A stretch of DNA of 64,000 nucleotides. Origin: Planctomicrobium piriforme. GTDB lineage: Bacteria; Planctomycetota; Planctomycetia; Planctomycetales; Planctomycetaceae. The notes below the pieces were generated by a model. The model did no database searches and had not been told where the DNA came from. It saw nothing but the letters and a program-made list of their open reading frames with translations. Below, in pieces: positions 8,687-17,940 of the stretch. A program made the translations under genes and the position numbers. The DNA is taken from NCBI RefSeq assembly GCF_900113665.1, contig NZ_FOQD01000019.1, forward strand, positions 62,001 to 126,000. The letters run 5' to 3'. How positions within the stretch are numbered: position 1 is the stretch's first letter; each line of letters starts with the position of its first letter.

Positions 8687-9625
8687 ATGAAATCACCGCT
8701 GAGCGGCATCATTCCGCCGCTGCTGACCCCCCTGACCGCCCGCGACCAACTCGATGTCGCCGGACTCGAACGGTTGATCGAACATGTTCTTGCCGGCGGC
8801 GTGCATGGCCTGTTCCTGCTGGGAACCACGGGCGAAGCGCCCAGTCTGAGTTATCGGCTGCGACGGGAACTGGTCACGAAGTCATGCCGGATTGTAAACG
8901 GCCGCGTGCCCGTTCTGGTCGGCATCACCGACACGTCGTTCGTGGAAGCGGTGCGGTTTGCGGAACACGCATCCGACTGCGGCGCGGACGCCGTGGTTGC
9001 TGCCCCTCCTTATTACCTGCCCCCCAGCCAGCCGGAGCTCCGCGAGTTCATTCTCGAACTGATGACGGAGTTACCGCTCCCGCTGATGCTCTACAACATG
9101 CCGGGGCTGACGCAGGCTCCATTCGAATTGCCGACAGTCGCTGCACTCATGCAGCATGACGGCATTCTGGGCATCAAGGACAGCTCCGGGGACATGAAAT
9201 ATGTGCAGGGTCTGCTGCAACTCGCGCGACAGCGGAGCGACTGGTCGGTGCTGATCGGGCCTGAAGAGCTGACGGCCGAGGGGGTCCTGATGGGGGCTCA
9301 CGGCGGCGTCAGCGGCGGAGCGAACCTGTCACCGAAACTGTTTGTCGATCTCTACACCGCAGCAGCGGCAGGCGACGTTCCCCGAGTTCGCAAGCTGCAG
9401 CGGAAGGCGCTGCAGCTCAGCGAACTCCTCTACAGCTGGGGGCAGACTCGCGGCGGCTGGATTCTCGGTCTGAAGTGCGCGTTGTCTCACCTTGGAATCT
9501 GCAGCGACCTGCCGGCGGAACCGCTGCGGTCGCTCACGGATGCCGAGCGGGAAACAATCCGCGAGCGGCTGGCAGTGCTGGGACTGCTGCCAGTGAGCCC
9601 GTCGGAAGTCGGAGTCAACGAATGA
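8687..9625 (+). CDS. Dihydrodipicolinate synthase / N-acetylneuraminate lyase family protein
   Basis: Class I aldolase-type TIM barrel, 312 residues. GTTGEAPSLS near residues 45-54, Tyr in LYNMPG (about 135) and the Schiff-base Lys in GIKDSSGD (about 163) are all in place. The family includes DapA, NanA and sugar-acid lyases; sequence alone does not separate them. Its position after a sugar-acid-like MFS carrier favours a catabolic lyase over lysine synthesis, but this is inference. It ends in an AT-rich repeat-filled gap before argH. Confidence 0.85.
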   Translation: MKSPLSGIIPPLLTPLTARDQLDVAGLERLIEHVLAGGVHGLFLLGTTGEAPSLSYRLRRELVTKSCRIVNGRVPVLVGITDTSFVEAVRFAEHASDCGADAVVAAPPYYLPPSQPELREFILELMTELPLPLMLYNMPGLTQAPFELPTVAALMQHDGILGIKDSSGDMKYVQGLLQLARQRSDWSVLIGPEELTAEGVLMGAHGGVSGGANLSPKLFVDLYTAAAAGDVPRVRKLQRKALQLSELLYSWGQTRGGWILGLKCALSHLGICSDLPAEPLRSLTDAERETIRERLAVLGLLPVSPSEVGVNE

Positions 9626-10147
9626 GTTGTCGACCCGGGCGCAGGGCAAGCATGTCGTCCTGAGCCCCCTGCAACATTGTCGACATCGAGCCGGTCATGT
9701 AGTGTCCGTTGGGAAATGGACAGCGGCAGGCATCTGTCGTCCACCGAAAGTACAGTCACCTTCAGACTTGTCATTTGTCAATCACTAGTAACAAGTTTTC
9801 AGTCATCAGTTATCAGTTCAGTCCAATTCAAATGAGAAAACACAACTCGTGATGATTTCAGGTGTTTCAAACTGAAAACTGACGACTTGGAACTACTGTC
9901 AATGGTCATTTGTCATTTGGCCATTGGGGGAGAATGATGACAGGGGCACGGTAGTTTGTTCGTCGGATTTGATGGGGACGGTTTGAACCGGACGCTAACG
10001 CGTGCCGGCTGATGGGCGTCAGTCAACTGGAAATCGCCCCAGTTTTGGACGCCCATCAGCCGCTGGGCGTTAGCCCACGGTTCTCGGCACTCTGGACGCC
10101 GTGGCTCCTGCCCAGGGCATCGCACTCGAATCAACTCAGGTAAAAAC
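9626..10147. other. Repeat-bearing intergenic region before argH
   Basis: No gene seen. It contains a copy of the short repeat related to TTGTCAATGGTCATTTGTCA at 9898-9926, a partial relative near 9769-9800, and a GCTAACGC inverted-repeat element at 9986-10082. The argH GTG start follows 65 bases after that element. Confidence 0.7.
9986..10082. repeat. GCTAACGC inverted-repeat element, copy 1
   Basis: 97 bp element bounded by imperfect 28-bp inverted ends: the left end reads AACCGGACGCTAACGCGTGC and the right end mirrors it as GCTGGGCGTTAGCCCACGGTT when read through. Copies 2 and 3 are at 12924-13021 and 28984-29080. No coding capacity, so non-autonomous. Confidence 0.9.
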
Positions 10148-11524
<1,377 letters not shown>

Positions 11525-11543
11525 TGCTCGGCGACAGGAACCG

Positions 11544-12914
11544 ATGACGCTTGCCAGATCCGTTCTGAAATGGATTCTGCTCTCACTGCCGCTGGGGGTG
11601 CTGGTTGGCTCGGCGTGTGCGCTGTTCCTCGGGGCGCTCGAACGGGCGACGGAGTTACGATTCGAATATCCCTGGCTGCTGTATCTGTTGCCGCTGGGGG
11701 GAGCGCTCATCGGCTGGATTTACTGGTCGTTCGGCCAATCGGTCGAGGCCGGTAACAACCTCATCATGGACGAGATCCATGAGCCGGGGGGCGGAGTGCC
11801 GCTCAGAATGGCGCCGCTGGTCTTGATTGGCACGATTGCGACCCACCTGTTTGGCGGTTCGGCCGGACGGGAAGGGACCGCCGTGCAGATGGGAGGGAGC
11901 ATTGCGTCCGGCATTGCCCGTTGGGTTCCCGGGCTCAAGCCGGATGATGTTCGCAATCTGCTGATGGCGGGGATCGCCGCCGGCTTTGGAGGCGTGTTCG
12001 GCACGCCGGTCTCAGGCATGATCTTCGCCATGGAAGTGCTGGCGATCGGTCGCATGAGCTATGCGGCGAGTTTGCCCTGTCTCGTGGCCAGCATTGTCAG
12101 CGATCAAACCTGTACGGCCTGGGGCATTGGGCACACGCATTATCGCATCGTCAGCATTCTGCCGGTCGAATCGGGTTTGCACCTCGCGCCGCTCGATGCC
12201 TGGCGACTGTTCGCCGCAGCACTCGCCGGCGTGCTGTTCGGGCTCACGAGTCTGCTCTTCGCCGAAATGACGCATGGGCTGCATGCGGCGTTCAAGTCGC
12301 TGATCCGCTGGCCGATCCTGCGTCCGGTCGTCGGAGGCTGCCTGGTGATTCTGCTGGTGTGGATCGTCGGCACGCGCGATTATCTCGGGCTTGGAGTGAC
12401 GTCGCCTGACCCGGCAGCGGTCACCATTGTCAGTTGTTTTGAGCCCGGCGGGGCGCATGCCTTCAGTTGGTTCTGGAAGGTGATCTTCACGGCGGTGACG
12501 CTGGGGAGCGGCTTCAAGGGGGGCGAAGTGACGCCCTTGTTCTTTATCGGGGCGGCCCTGGGGAACGTGCTGGCCGGGATCTTCAATGTCCCGGTCGATC
12601 TCTTCGCCGGCTTGGGCTTCGTTGCCGTGTTCGCAGGTGCGACGAATACGCCGATCGCGTGTACGGTGATGGCGGTCGAACTGTTTGGCGGCGAGAACAT
12701 CGTCTACTTCGCCGTCGCCTGCCAGTTGGCGTATCTCTTCAGCGGCCACTCCGGCATTTATTTGTCGCAACGCATCGGCACGCCGAAGCTGGCATTGAAG
12801 CCGTTGGAAGAAATGCAGTCACTCCGCCAGGCCAGAGCGAATCGACGCGGTTTTCTCAGATTTGTTGGTCGCAGCGGAAAGAAGAACCATGAAAAAGACG
12901 AAACACACGAATAA
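11544..12914 (+). CDS. CLC-family antiporter, fluoride-type (CLC-F) motifs
   Basis: Integral membrane CLC protein of 456 residues with no CBS domains. The ion-pathway motifs are not those of chloride CLCs: GNNLI (70-74) stands where GSGIP is usual, GREGT (108-112) replaces GREGP, and GFKGGEVTP (323-331) replaces the GxFxP loop. These are features of the fluoride/proton antiporter clade, so fluoride export is the likely role. No fluoride riboswitch precedes it: argH ends only 19 bases upstream. The hydrophilic tail (GKKNHEKDETHE) runs almost to a dispersed repeat at 12924. Confidence 0.88.
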   Translation: MTLARSVLKWILLSLPLGVLVGSACALFLGALERATELRFEYPWLLYLLPLGGALIGWIYWSFGQSVEAGNNLIMDEIHEPGGGVPLRMAPLVLIGTIATHLFGGSAGREGTAVQMGGSIASGIARWVPGLKPDDVRNLLMAGIAAGFGGVFGTPVSGMIFAMEVLAIGRMSYAASLPCLVASIVSDQTCTAWGIGHTHYRIVSILPVESGLHLAPLDAWRLFAAALAGVLFGLTSLLFAEMTHGLHAAFKSLIRWPILRPVVGGCLVILLVWIVGTRDYLGLGVTSPDPAAVTIVSCFEPGGAHAFSWFWKVIFTAVTLGSGFKGGEVTPLFFIGAALGNVLAGIFNVPVDLFAGLGFVAVFAGATNTPIACTVMAVELFGGENIVYFAVACQLAYLFSGHSGIYLSQRIGTPKLALKPLEEMQSLRQARANRRGFLRFVGRSGKKNHEKDETHE

Positions 12915-12923
12915 GACAATGAG

Positions 12924-13021
12924 AACCGGACGCTAACGCGTGCCGGCTGATCGGCATCAAACAATCGGCCACCGCCCCCGGTTTTGTACGCCCATCAGCC
13001 GCTGGGCATTAGCCCACGGTT
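12924..13021. repeat. GCTAACGC inverted-repeat element, copy 2
   Basis: 98 bp copy of the element at 9986-10082, with the same left arm and a right arm carrying one change (GGGCATTAGCCC). It sits between two converging genes, 9 bases after the CLC stop. Confidence 0.9.
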
Positions 13022-13029
13022 GTTTCGTC

Positions 13030-13611
13030 TTAATTCGAATGACAAAGTTCGGAACTCACATTCTGGAATGCCTCCAGTTCTCGCGCCGGAACAAATGGAG
13101 TGACTAGCGGGAGGAGACATTCGACTTCGATGGCACGGTCACGCTTCATCTTTTTAAGCAGACCTTTTGCCTGTCCTGGCTTAATGGCTGTCTCGTATGT
13201 TCCATCAGCCGTGGCCATGACAAGCTGATTTTGAGTGAAGAGAATCGAGGTCCGTCCGATGATTTTGGGCTCATGGCTATCCATCCAGGTAATCCCCCAC
13301 TCGACGCTTGGCTTGGCTCCGGGCTGAACATTAACCCCGATTGCGCCACTGGCTCCTTGGGCCATCACAAAAATGATGTTTCTTGAGACGTCAACCTGCA
13401 GTGTATTTTCATGTCGGTCATACACGCGGTCATGCGAAATCCACTCTGCTCGGCCTGTCGAATCGTCAGTTCCAATCGACTCGCAAAACAGCGGCGGCTC
13501 TGATGACATGACGGGCAAATAGAAATACACAGTATAGAGACAAGCGAGCAGAAGCATCGCAATCAGGGCAACCGCAACTCGACGTGAGACAATGGATTTT
13601 CTCTCACTCAT
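13030..13611 (-). CDS. Hypothetical membrane-anchored protein
   Basis: 193 residues, function not recognised. A basic N-terminus is followed by one hydrophobic segment (VAVALIAMLLLACLYTVYFYL, about 12-32), so the rest is probably outside the cytoplasm. The C-terminal part is soluble, with Cys at about residues 43, 163 and 190. Base composition is visibly more AT-rich than the neighbours, which hints at transfer. It diverges from the small prepilin-like gene at 13652. The frame is open with ordinary codons, so it is probably real. Confidence 0.7.
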   Translation of the reverse strand: MSERKSIVSRRVAVALIAMLLLACLYTVYFYLPVMSSEPPLFCESIGTDDSTGRAEWISHDRVYDRHENTLQVDVSRNIIFVMAQGASGAIGVNVQPGAKPSVEWGITWMDSHEPKIIGRTSILFTQNQLVMATADGTYETAIKPGQAKGLLKKMKRDRAIEVECLLPLVTPFVPARELEAFQNVSSELCHSN

Positions 13612-13651
13612 TGCTGACTCGACCGTTTTTGAATGACCAAAGAGAAATAAA

Positions 13652-13900
13652 ATGACCGAACGTCAGCCATCTAAAAAATTCATCGGGCCGTTCTCACTGC
13701 CCATGTTCGTAGTGCTGGGCGTGGTCGCTCTGTTCTTCGGAGCAATCGTGGTCCGCCAAGGTCTCATCGAGTCTCGGGCTGCGAACGAACGCCAAAAAGT
13801 TCGGAAAAACCTGAAGCAGATCGGAATCGCACTGCAGAGGTACGACGAGATTCATAGGATTCTGCCTACGCCAGCCGTCGAAAGCGATCCTACCGATTGA
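13652..13900 (+). CDS. Small membrane protein resembling DUF1559 N-terminus
   Basis: 82 residues. One membrane helix (about 17-36, LPMFVVLGVVALFFGAIVV) is followed by the segment KNLKQIGIALQRYDEIHRILP. That segment closely resembles the start of planctomycete DUF1559 prepilin-like proteins, where a similar LKQIGLALHNYHD motif follows the N-terminal helix. The large C-terminal DUF1559 domain is missing, so this may be a truncated family member or a short relative. The Phe/Pro-containing prepilin cleavage site is not clear. Function unknown. Confidence 0.6.
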   Translation: MTERQPSKKFIGPFSLPMFVVLGVVALFFGAIVVRQGLIESRAANERQKVRKNLKQIGIALQRYDEIHRILPTPAVESDPTD

Positions 13901-13914
13901 GCCGATCTCGGGCG

Positions 13915-14802
13915 TCACTTCTTCCCCGGCGATTTCGGCGGCGAGGTGATCTCCGGGACATAGTCGGGTTTGTGGTCCTTCACGCTGAGGGACTGGAAGA
14001 TCGTGACGATCAGCGGCGCGCCCCATTCGGAGGCGCGGAGGAGGGTTTGATCGTAGCCGGCCCGGGCGCCGGCCAGCGTGTACGAGAACGCCATCAGCCC
14101 GCCCCAGATTGTCGCCAGGAGCGGCACGACAGGATTTCGGCTGGTCATCAGGCACGCGGCCACCGCGAAGTTGACGCCCCCGACAATTCCCAGGCAGCGC
14201 TGACTGACATCGGCATCGATCGTCCGCTGAAATCCATTGAGCGCCACCGACTGCACGAGATCTGCCCAGGCTCCGCCATGCTGGCACTGGTCGATGCAAA
14301 TGATGCCTTGAGCGAGAAACATGGCCGCGGTCGTCATTCGTAGCAGGCCAACCGCTGACAGACACAGCACCAATGTCGGCCTGACTCGAGGAGGCCAGAA
14401 GTCGATCAACAGCAACGCCAGCGGCGCCATCCACCGTGTCGCTTCCAGGGCCGGCGTCCAGTGTGCCCTGGCATTCTGGTCGTCGAACATGCCTGCGACT
14501 GAGGCTGCCGCCGCGTAAACCACAATGGCGATCAGCACGAGACTGATCGGCCGCAGCAGCGTCAGCACGCCGCACAGAATCATTCCATACGCCAGCAAGT
14601 CGCCGAACTGATTGACTTGTCCTTCCGGGAGATTTCCCGGACGGCCCAGGAACTCGACCACGCGGTCTGGCCGCAACTGGTGCAGTCTGGCGGCAGCAAC
14701 GCCGAAGCAGTACATGCCCACCACGACGCGCAGCGTCCCCTGCATCAGGGGAACACCCCGGGGACGAGGTGTTTCGAACGGATTCGAACCGGGGACAGAC
14801 AC
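13915..14802 (-). CDS. Hypothetical polytopic membrane protein
   Basis: 295 residues with several hydrophobic segments (for example LLAYGMILCGVLTLL, LVLIAIVVYAAAASVAG and PLLATIWGGLMAFSYTLAGA). No motif allows a family assignment; a DoxX-like small-membrane fold is conceivable but unproven. The GTG start at 14802 is uncertain; an ATG 57 bases downstream is an alternative. The C-terminus is Lys/Pro-rich (SPPKSPGKK). It converges with the small gene ending at 13900. Confidence 0.65.
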   Translation of the reverse strand: MSVPGSNPFETPRPRGVPLMQGTLRVVVGMYCFGVAAARLHQLRPDRVVEFLGRPGNLPEGQVNQFGDLLAYGMILCGVLTLLRPISLVLIAIVVYAAAASVAGMFDDQNARAHWTPALEATRWMAPLALLLIDFWPPRVRPTLVLCLSAVGLLRMTTAAMFLAQGIICIDQCQHGGAWADLVQSVALNGFQRTIDADVSQRCLGIVGGVNFAVAACLMTSRNPVVPLLATIWGGLMAFSYTLAGARAGYDQTLLRASEWGAPLIVTIFQSLSVKDHKPDYVPEITSPPKSPGKK

Positions 14803-14975
14803 AGCACGCCTTTGCTGGAGAGTGTCGCGAGAAGGAACCCCGCGCGGCCCGCATTCTCATGGTTTCCCTGCACTCTGTCTACAGGGAGCACGCTTGCAGT
14901 TCCCGCGTGAAACGCGCACGATGCGGAAGCGACCCGAGAGGAGCGATGCAATATTGGGAATGCGGCTCTGCGTCG

Positions 14976-15107
14976 AAATTCCAATTTTCAAGCACCAAAT
15001 TCCAAACAAATTTCAAATCACAAATTCAAAAGCTCTCAACAGTCCGTTTGTTTTGAGCATTGGAATTTGAAGTTTGTTTGAGATTTGGAATTTGGTGGTT
15101 GGATTTT
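14976..15107. repeat. AT-rich inverted repeat, copy A
   Basis: About 132 bp, made of imperfect inverted arms related to AAATTCCAAATCCCAAGCAC on one side and TTTGAGATTTGGTGCTTGGG on the other. Copies B, C and D are at 19622-19763, 25933-26065 and 43360-43493. It lies in the 393-base gap between 14803 and 15195, which holds no gene. Confidence 0.88.
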
Positions 15108-15195
15108 CGAGACGACGCATGAGTTTACAATCCCACTCCGCCTCGCGGGATCATTTCACCAGATCAGTACGTTTCCTGAGCAGGGGGCTGTTTCG

Positions 15196-16044
15196 ATGTC
15201 TGTCTCTTCTTCGCGGTGGCTGCGAGTCTTTCTCAGTCTGACTCTTCTCGCGGCCAGTCAGGCCGTCTTCGTTCGCGGCAGCCTCGCCGACGATCCTCCG
15301 GTGAAACCGCTCAAGGCGCTGCTCGTTCTGGGCGGCTGCTGTCATGACTACGAGGCCCAGAAGGACATCCTTTCGAAAGGGATCTCTGATCGGGCTCACG
15401 TGGAAGTGACCATCGCTTACGACCCAGATAAGACGACCAAGCACCTCAACCCGATTTATGAGAACCCGGATTGGGCCAAGGGCTACGACGTCATCATTCA
15501 CGATGAATGCACCGCTGACGTGAAAGACGTGGCGATCATCGAACGAATTCTGGAACCGCATCGCAACGGCCTGCCCGGCGTGGTACTGCACTGCGCGATG
15601 CACTCCTTCCGCAGCGAAGGCTTCCCCGGCGTTACCCCCTGGTTCCAGTTCACCGGCCTGCAGACGACAGGTCACGGCCCGCAAACACCGATCGACATTT
15701 CCTTCGTCGATCCGGAAAGCCCGATCACTCGCGGCCTCTCGAACTGGACCACCACGAACGAAGAACTCTACAACAACAGCGCCGGCAAACTGCTCGACTC
15801 CGCCACGGCGCTTGCCCGCGGCCATCAGGTCACCAAGAACAAGCAGGGGATGGAAGTCACTGCCGACAACGTGCTGATCTGGACCAACAACTACGAAGGC
15901 AAAGCGAAAATCTTCGGGACCACGCTCGGTCACAATAACGTCACCGTCTCTGATCCGAAGTATCTCGACCTCGTCACTCGTGGGCTGCTGTGGTCGTGCG
16001 GCAAGCTGAACGACACTTACCTGAAGACTCCCGAGACGAAGTAG
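15196..16044 (+). CDS. Secreted ThuA-domain protein
   Basis: 282 residues from the ATG at 15196. An N-terminal signal peptide (SRWLRVFLSLTLLAASQAVF) ends near SLADD. The mature part is a ThuA-like class I glutamine-amidotransferase fold: KALLVLGGCCHDYEAQKDIL, then GYDVIIHDECTAD, then GVVLHCAMHSFR, and a C-terminal VSDPKYLDLVTRGLLWSCGK typical of planctomycete ThuA proteins. The family is linked to trehalose and other sugar use, but the activity is unknown. The upstream in-frame extension to 15085 lies in repeat sequence and was not used. Confidence 0.9.
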   Translation: MSVSSSRWLRVFLSLTLLAASQAVFVRGSLADDPPVKPLKALLVLGGCCHDYEAQKDILSKGISDRAHVEVTIAYDPDKTTKHLNPIYENPDWAKGYDVIIHDECTADVKDVAIIERILEPHRNGLPGVVLHCAMHSFRSEGFPGVTPWFQFTGLQTTGHGPQTPIDISFVDPESPITRGLSNWTTTNEELYNNSAGKLLDSATALARGHQVTKNKQGMEVTADNVLIWTNNYEGKAKIFGTTLGHNNVTVSDPKYLDLVTRGLLWSCGKLNDTYLKTPETK

Positions 16045-16073
16045 CCCTTCGCCTCAATTTTCGACGGCCTTCA

Positions 16074-16119
16074 CAGCCCGCACCAGGACCAACCGTCCCG
16101 GCGCGGGCTGAACTTTTTT
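16074..16119 (+). terminator. Terminator after the ThuA gene
   Basis: CAGCCCGC pairs with GCGGGCTG (stem 8 bp, 21-base apical part that can pair internally), followed by AACTTTTTT. Starts 30 bases after the ThuA stop. Confidence 0.7.
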
Positions 16120-16318
16120 GGGGACGGAAATCAGCCTGCGAACTGTGATTTGGCCGCCGTAAGGTTTCCGTCAGTTTTCTGCAATTATTTCAAACTGCAG
16201 ATTCTGCCGGTCGAAGAAAAGCTGAACCGGCTATTCCTGCCGATGGGGGATCGCATACATCTCCGCCCGCACGGCAAGATCCGATCTGCTTGCCGCCAAC
16301 TGCAACGGAGTGCGGAAA

Positions 16319-17866
16319 ATGTCTGTTCGAATCACCTCTTCTGGAATCCTGCTGGGACTCGTTCTGAGCGCCACAGGTTGCACCCCCGGCTACTACCAGC
16401 CGAGCTATCCCACTCCGTCGACCGTTCCCGTCTATCCCAGCTCGCCACAGCCCGCCTTCCCTGTCACGTCGATCCCACCGCTCCCTGGAACCACGCCGGG
16501 TCCGATCGTCTCGAATCCCGGCTACCCTTCCATTCCCGCCACGCCGACCAATCCCAACTCGCCTTATTTCCCGACGCAGCCGAGTACGCCCACCGTCCCG
16601 GTTTCGACCCCCACGGATAATCCGGTTCCGATCCCCTCGAACCCGTCCGTCCCCGCCACCAATACCCAGCCTGTCGGCGACATTACCGTGCAGTGGGCCC
16701 CCTGGCCGCTCCCTCCGAAGAACAGCGCCTCTGTCGCGATGGCGGCCAGTCCGCAAGCGGTCACCCGAACCGCTCAAAAAACCGGCCATCGCGGGATTCA
16801 TCCTAACCGCTTCGCGACCCGACCCGGTTCGCAATCCGAGCGGATCACCAGAGCGAAGATCGCCAGCAATGCGGCGACTGCATCTGCCGAGAACAGCGGA
16901 CAGGACGACCATCAAATTGTCGACGGCGCCAATCCAACGCCGATGGAAGACCTGCACTATCGCGGCGGTCGTACGCTGCAGAATATGTCGTTCGTCAATC
17001 TCTATGTCAGCGGCGAACAGGGCTGGAACATGAGCGACGTCGCCAACATCGACCGGGCCATTGCCGCGGCCATGTCCGACGAGCATCTGAATAACGTGAT
17101 CCGCCAGTATTTCAACAACCAGCCGATCGGCAGCAACGCACTCCCTTCGCATCCGCTGGTGGGCTATCTCCCCAGAGAGATCTCCCGCGGCGACGTGCAG
17201 TACTACCTGCAGTATCTGTACACAAAGGGCTACCTGAGCAAGTACGACCTCAACAATACGGTCTTCAACTTCTTGTGTCCGCCCGGTTCTCTGCTGAACG
17301 ACGAAGACGCCCGCTCAGGGAATGCCGCAGTCGGTTCGACAACCGCCGTCAAAACTCGAGCTGAAGAAGAGGATGATGAAGGTCCGAGCCCGCTCGGAAT
17401 CGGCATGCCGCAAGATGAAGCCGAAAACGATTCGCTCGGCGGACTGGGGGGCTATCACGGCTCGATCCATATCGGCTCTACGACGATCTACTATTCCGCC
17501 GAGGTCTACTCGGAATCCCGTCCCGACGGCTTCAAGAACGGCATCCCGGCCTTCACCGACAGTTGGAAGAACGTCGTCGCCACGCTCTACCATGAACTGC
17601 AGGAAGCCAGAACCGACCCTGATGTCGAAGACGTGATCCGCAACCCCTACGACCCAAGTGCGTCCAGAAAACTGGGCTGGACTTCTGATGCCGGCGAAGA
17701 GATCGGCGACTTCCCCCTGCACGACAACGTCTCGATCCGCAAGATCATTCAGGAAGTCCCGCTGGCCGACGGCTCAGGCACGGTCCCGATCCAGATCGAG
17801 TACTCGAATGCCGTGCATGGTCCTGAAGGCCCAATTCCGCAACTGCACGCCACGCCGGCGAAGTAG
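16319..17866 (+). CDS. Proline-rich lipoprotein, function unknown
   Basis: 515 residues from the ATG at 16319, with GGAG eight bases upstream (an in-frame GTG at 16310 is less likely). The N-terminus is a lipoprotein signal with lipobox LSATGC. Next comes a ~100-residue region very rich in Pro, Ser and Thr (repeats like YPSSPQPAFP and PSTPTVPVST), probably an extended spacer at the cell surface. The C-terminal ~300 residues are globular and acidic, with the segment TLYHELQEARTDPDVEDVI near the end. No known family recognised. Confidence 0.8.
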   Translation: MSVRITSSGILLGLVLSATGCTPGYYQPSYPTPSTVPVYPSSPQPAFPVTSIPPLPGTTPGPIVSNPGYPSIPATPTNPNSPYFPTQPSTPTVPVSTPTDNPVPIPSNPSVPATNTQPVGDITVQWAPWPLPPKNSASVAMAASPQAVTRTAQKTGHRGIHPNRFATRPGSQSERITRAKIASNAATASAENSGQDDHQIVDGANPTPMEDLHYRGGRTLQNMSFVNLYVSGEQGWNMSDVANIDRAIAAAMSDEHLNNVIRQYFNNQPIGSNALPSHPLVGYLPREISRGDVQYYLQYLYTKGYLSKYDLNNTVFNFLCPPGSLLNDEDARSGNAAVGSTTAVKTRAEEEDDEGPSPLGIGMPQDEAENDSLGGLGGYHGSIHIGSTTIYYSAEVYSESRPDGFKNGIPAFTDSWKNVVATLYHELQEARTDPDVEDVIRNPYDPSASRKLGWTSDAGEEIGDFPLHDNVSIRKIIQEVPLADGSGTVPIQIEYSNAVHGPEGPIPQLHATPAK

Positions 17867-17874
17867 GGGGAAGC

Positions 17875-17937
17875 GTTGAAGGTTGATGGTTTAAGGTTTA
17901 AGGACCAGATGGCATCTCATGACGATCAACCTTCAAC
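17875..17937. repeat. Inverted repeat between converging genes
   Basis: Perfect 13-bp arms GTTGAAGGTTGAT (17875-17887) and ATCAACCTTCAAC (17925-17937) around a 37-base loop, flanked by GGGGG (after 17866) and CCCCC (near 17953). It may act as a bidirectional terminator; no U-tract is evident. Confidence 0.6.
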
Positions 17938-17940
17938 CTC

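Noticed and set aside
11525..11543. Fluoride riboswitch before the CLC gene
   Set aside because: The gap to argH is 19 bases, far too short, and no such motif lies in the argH 3' end.
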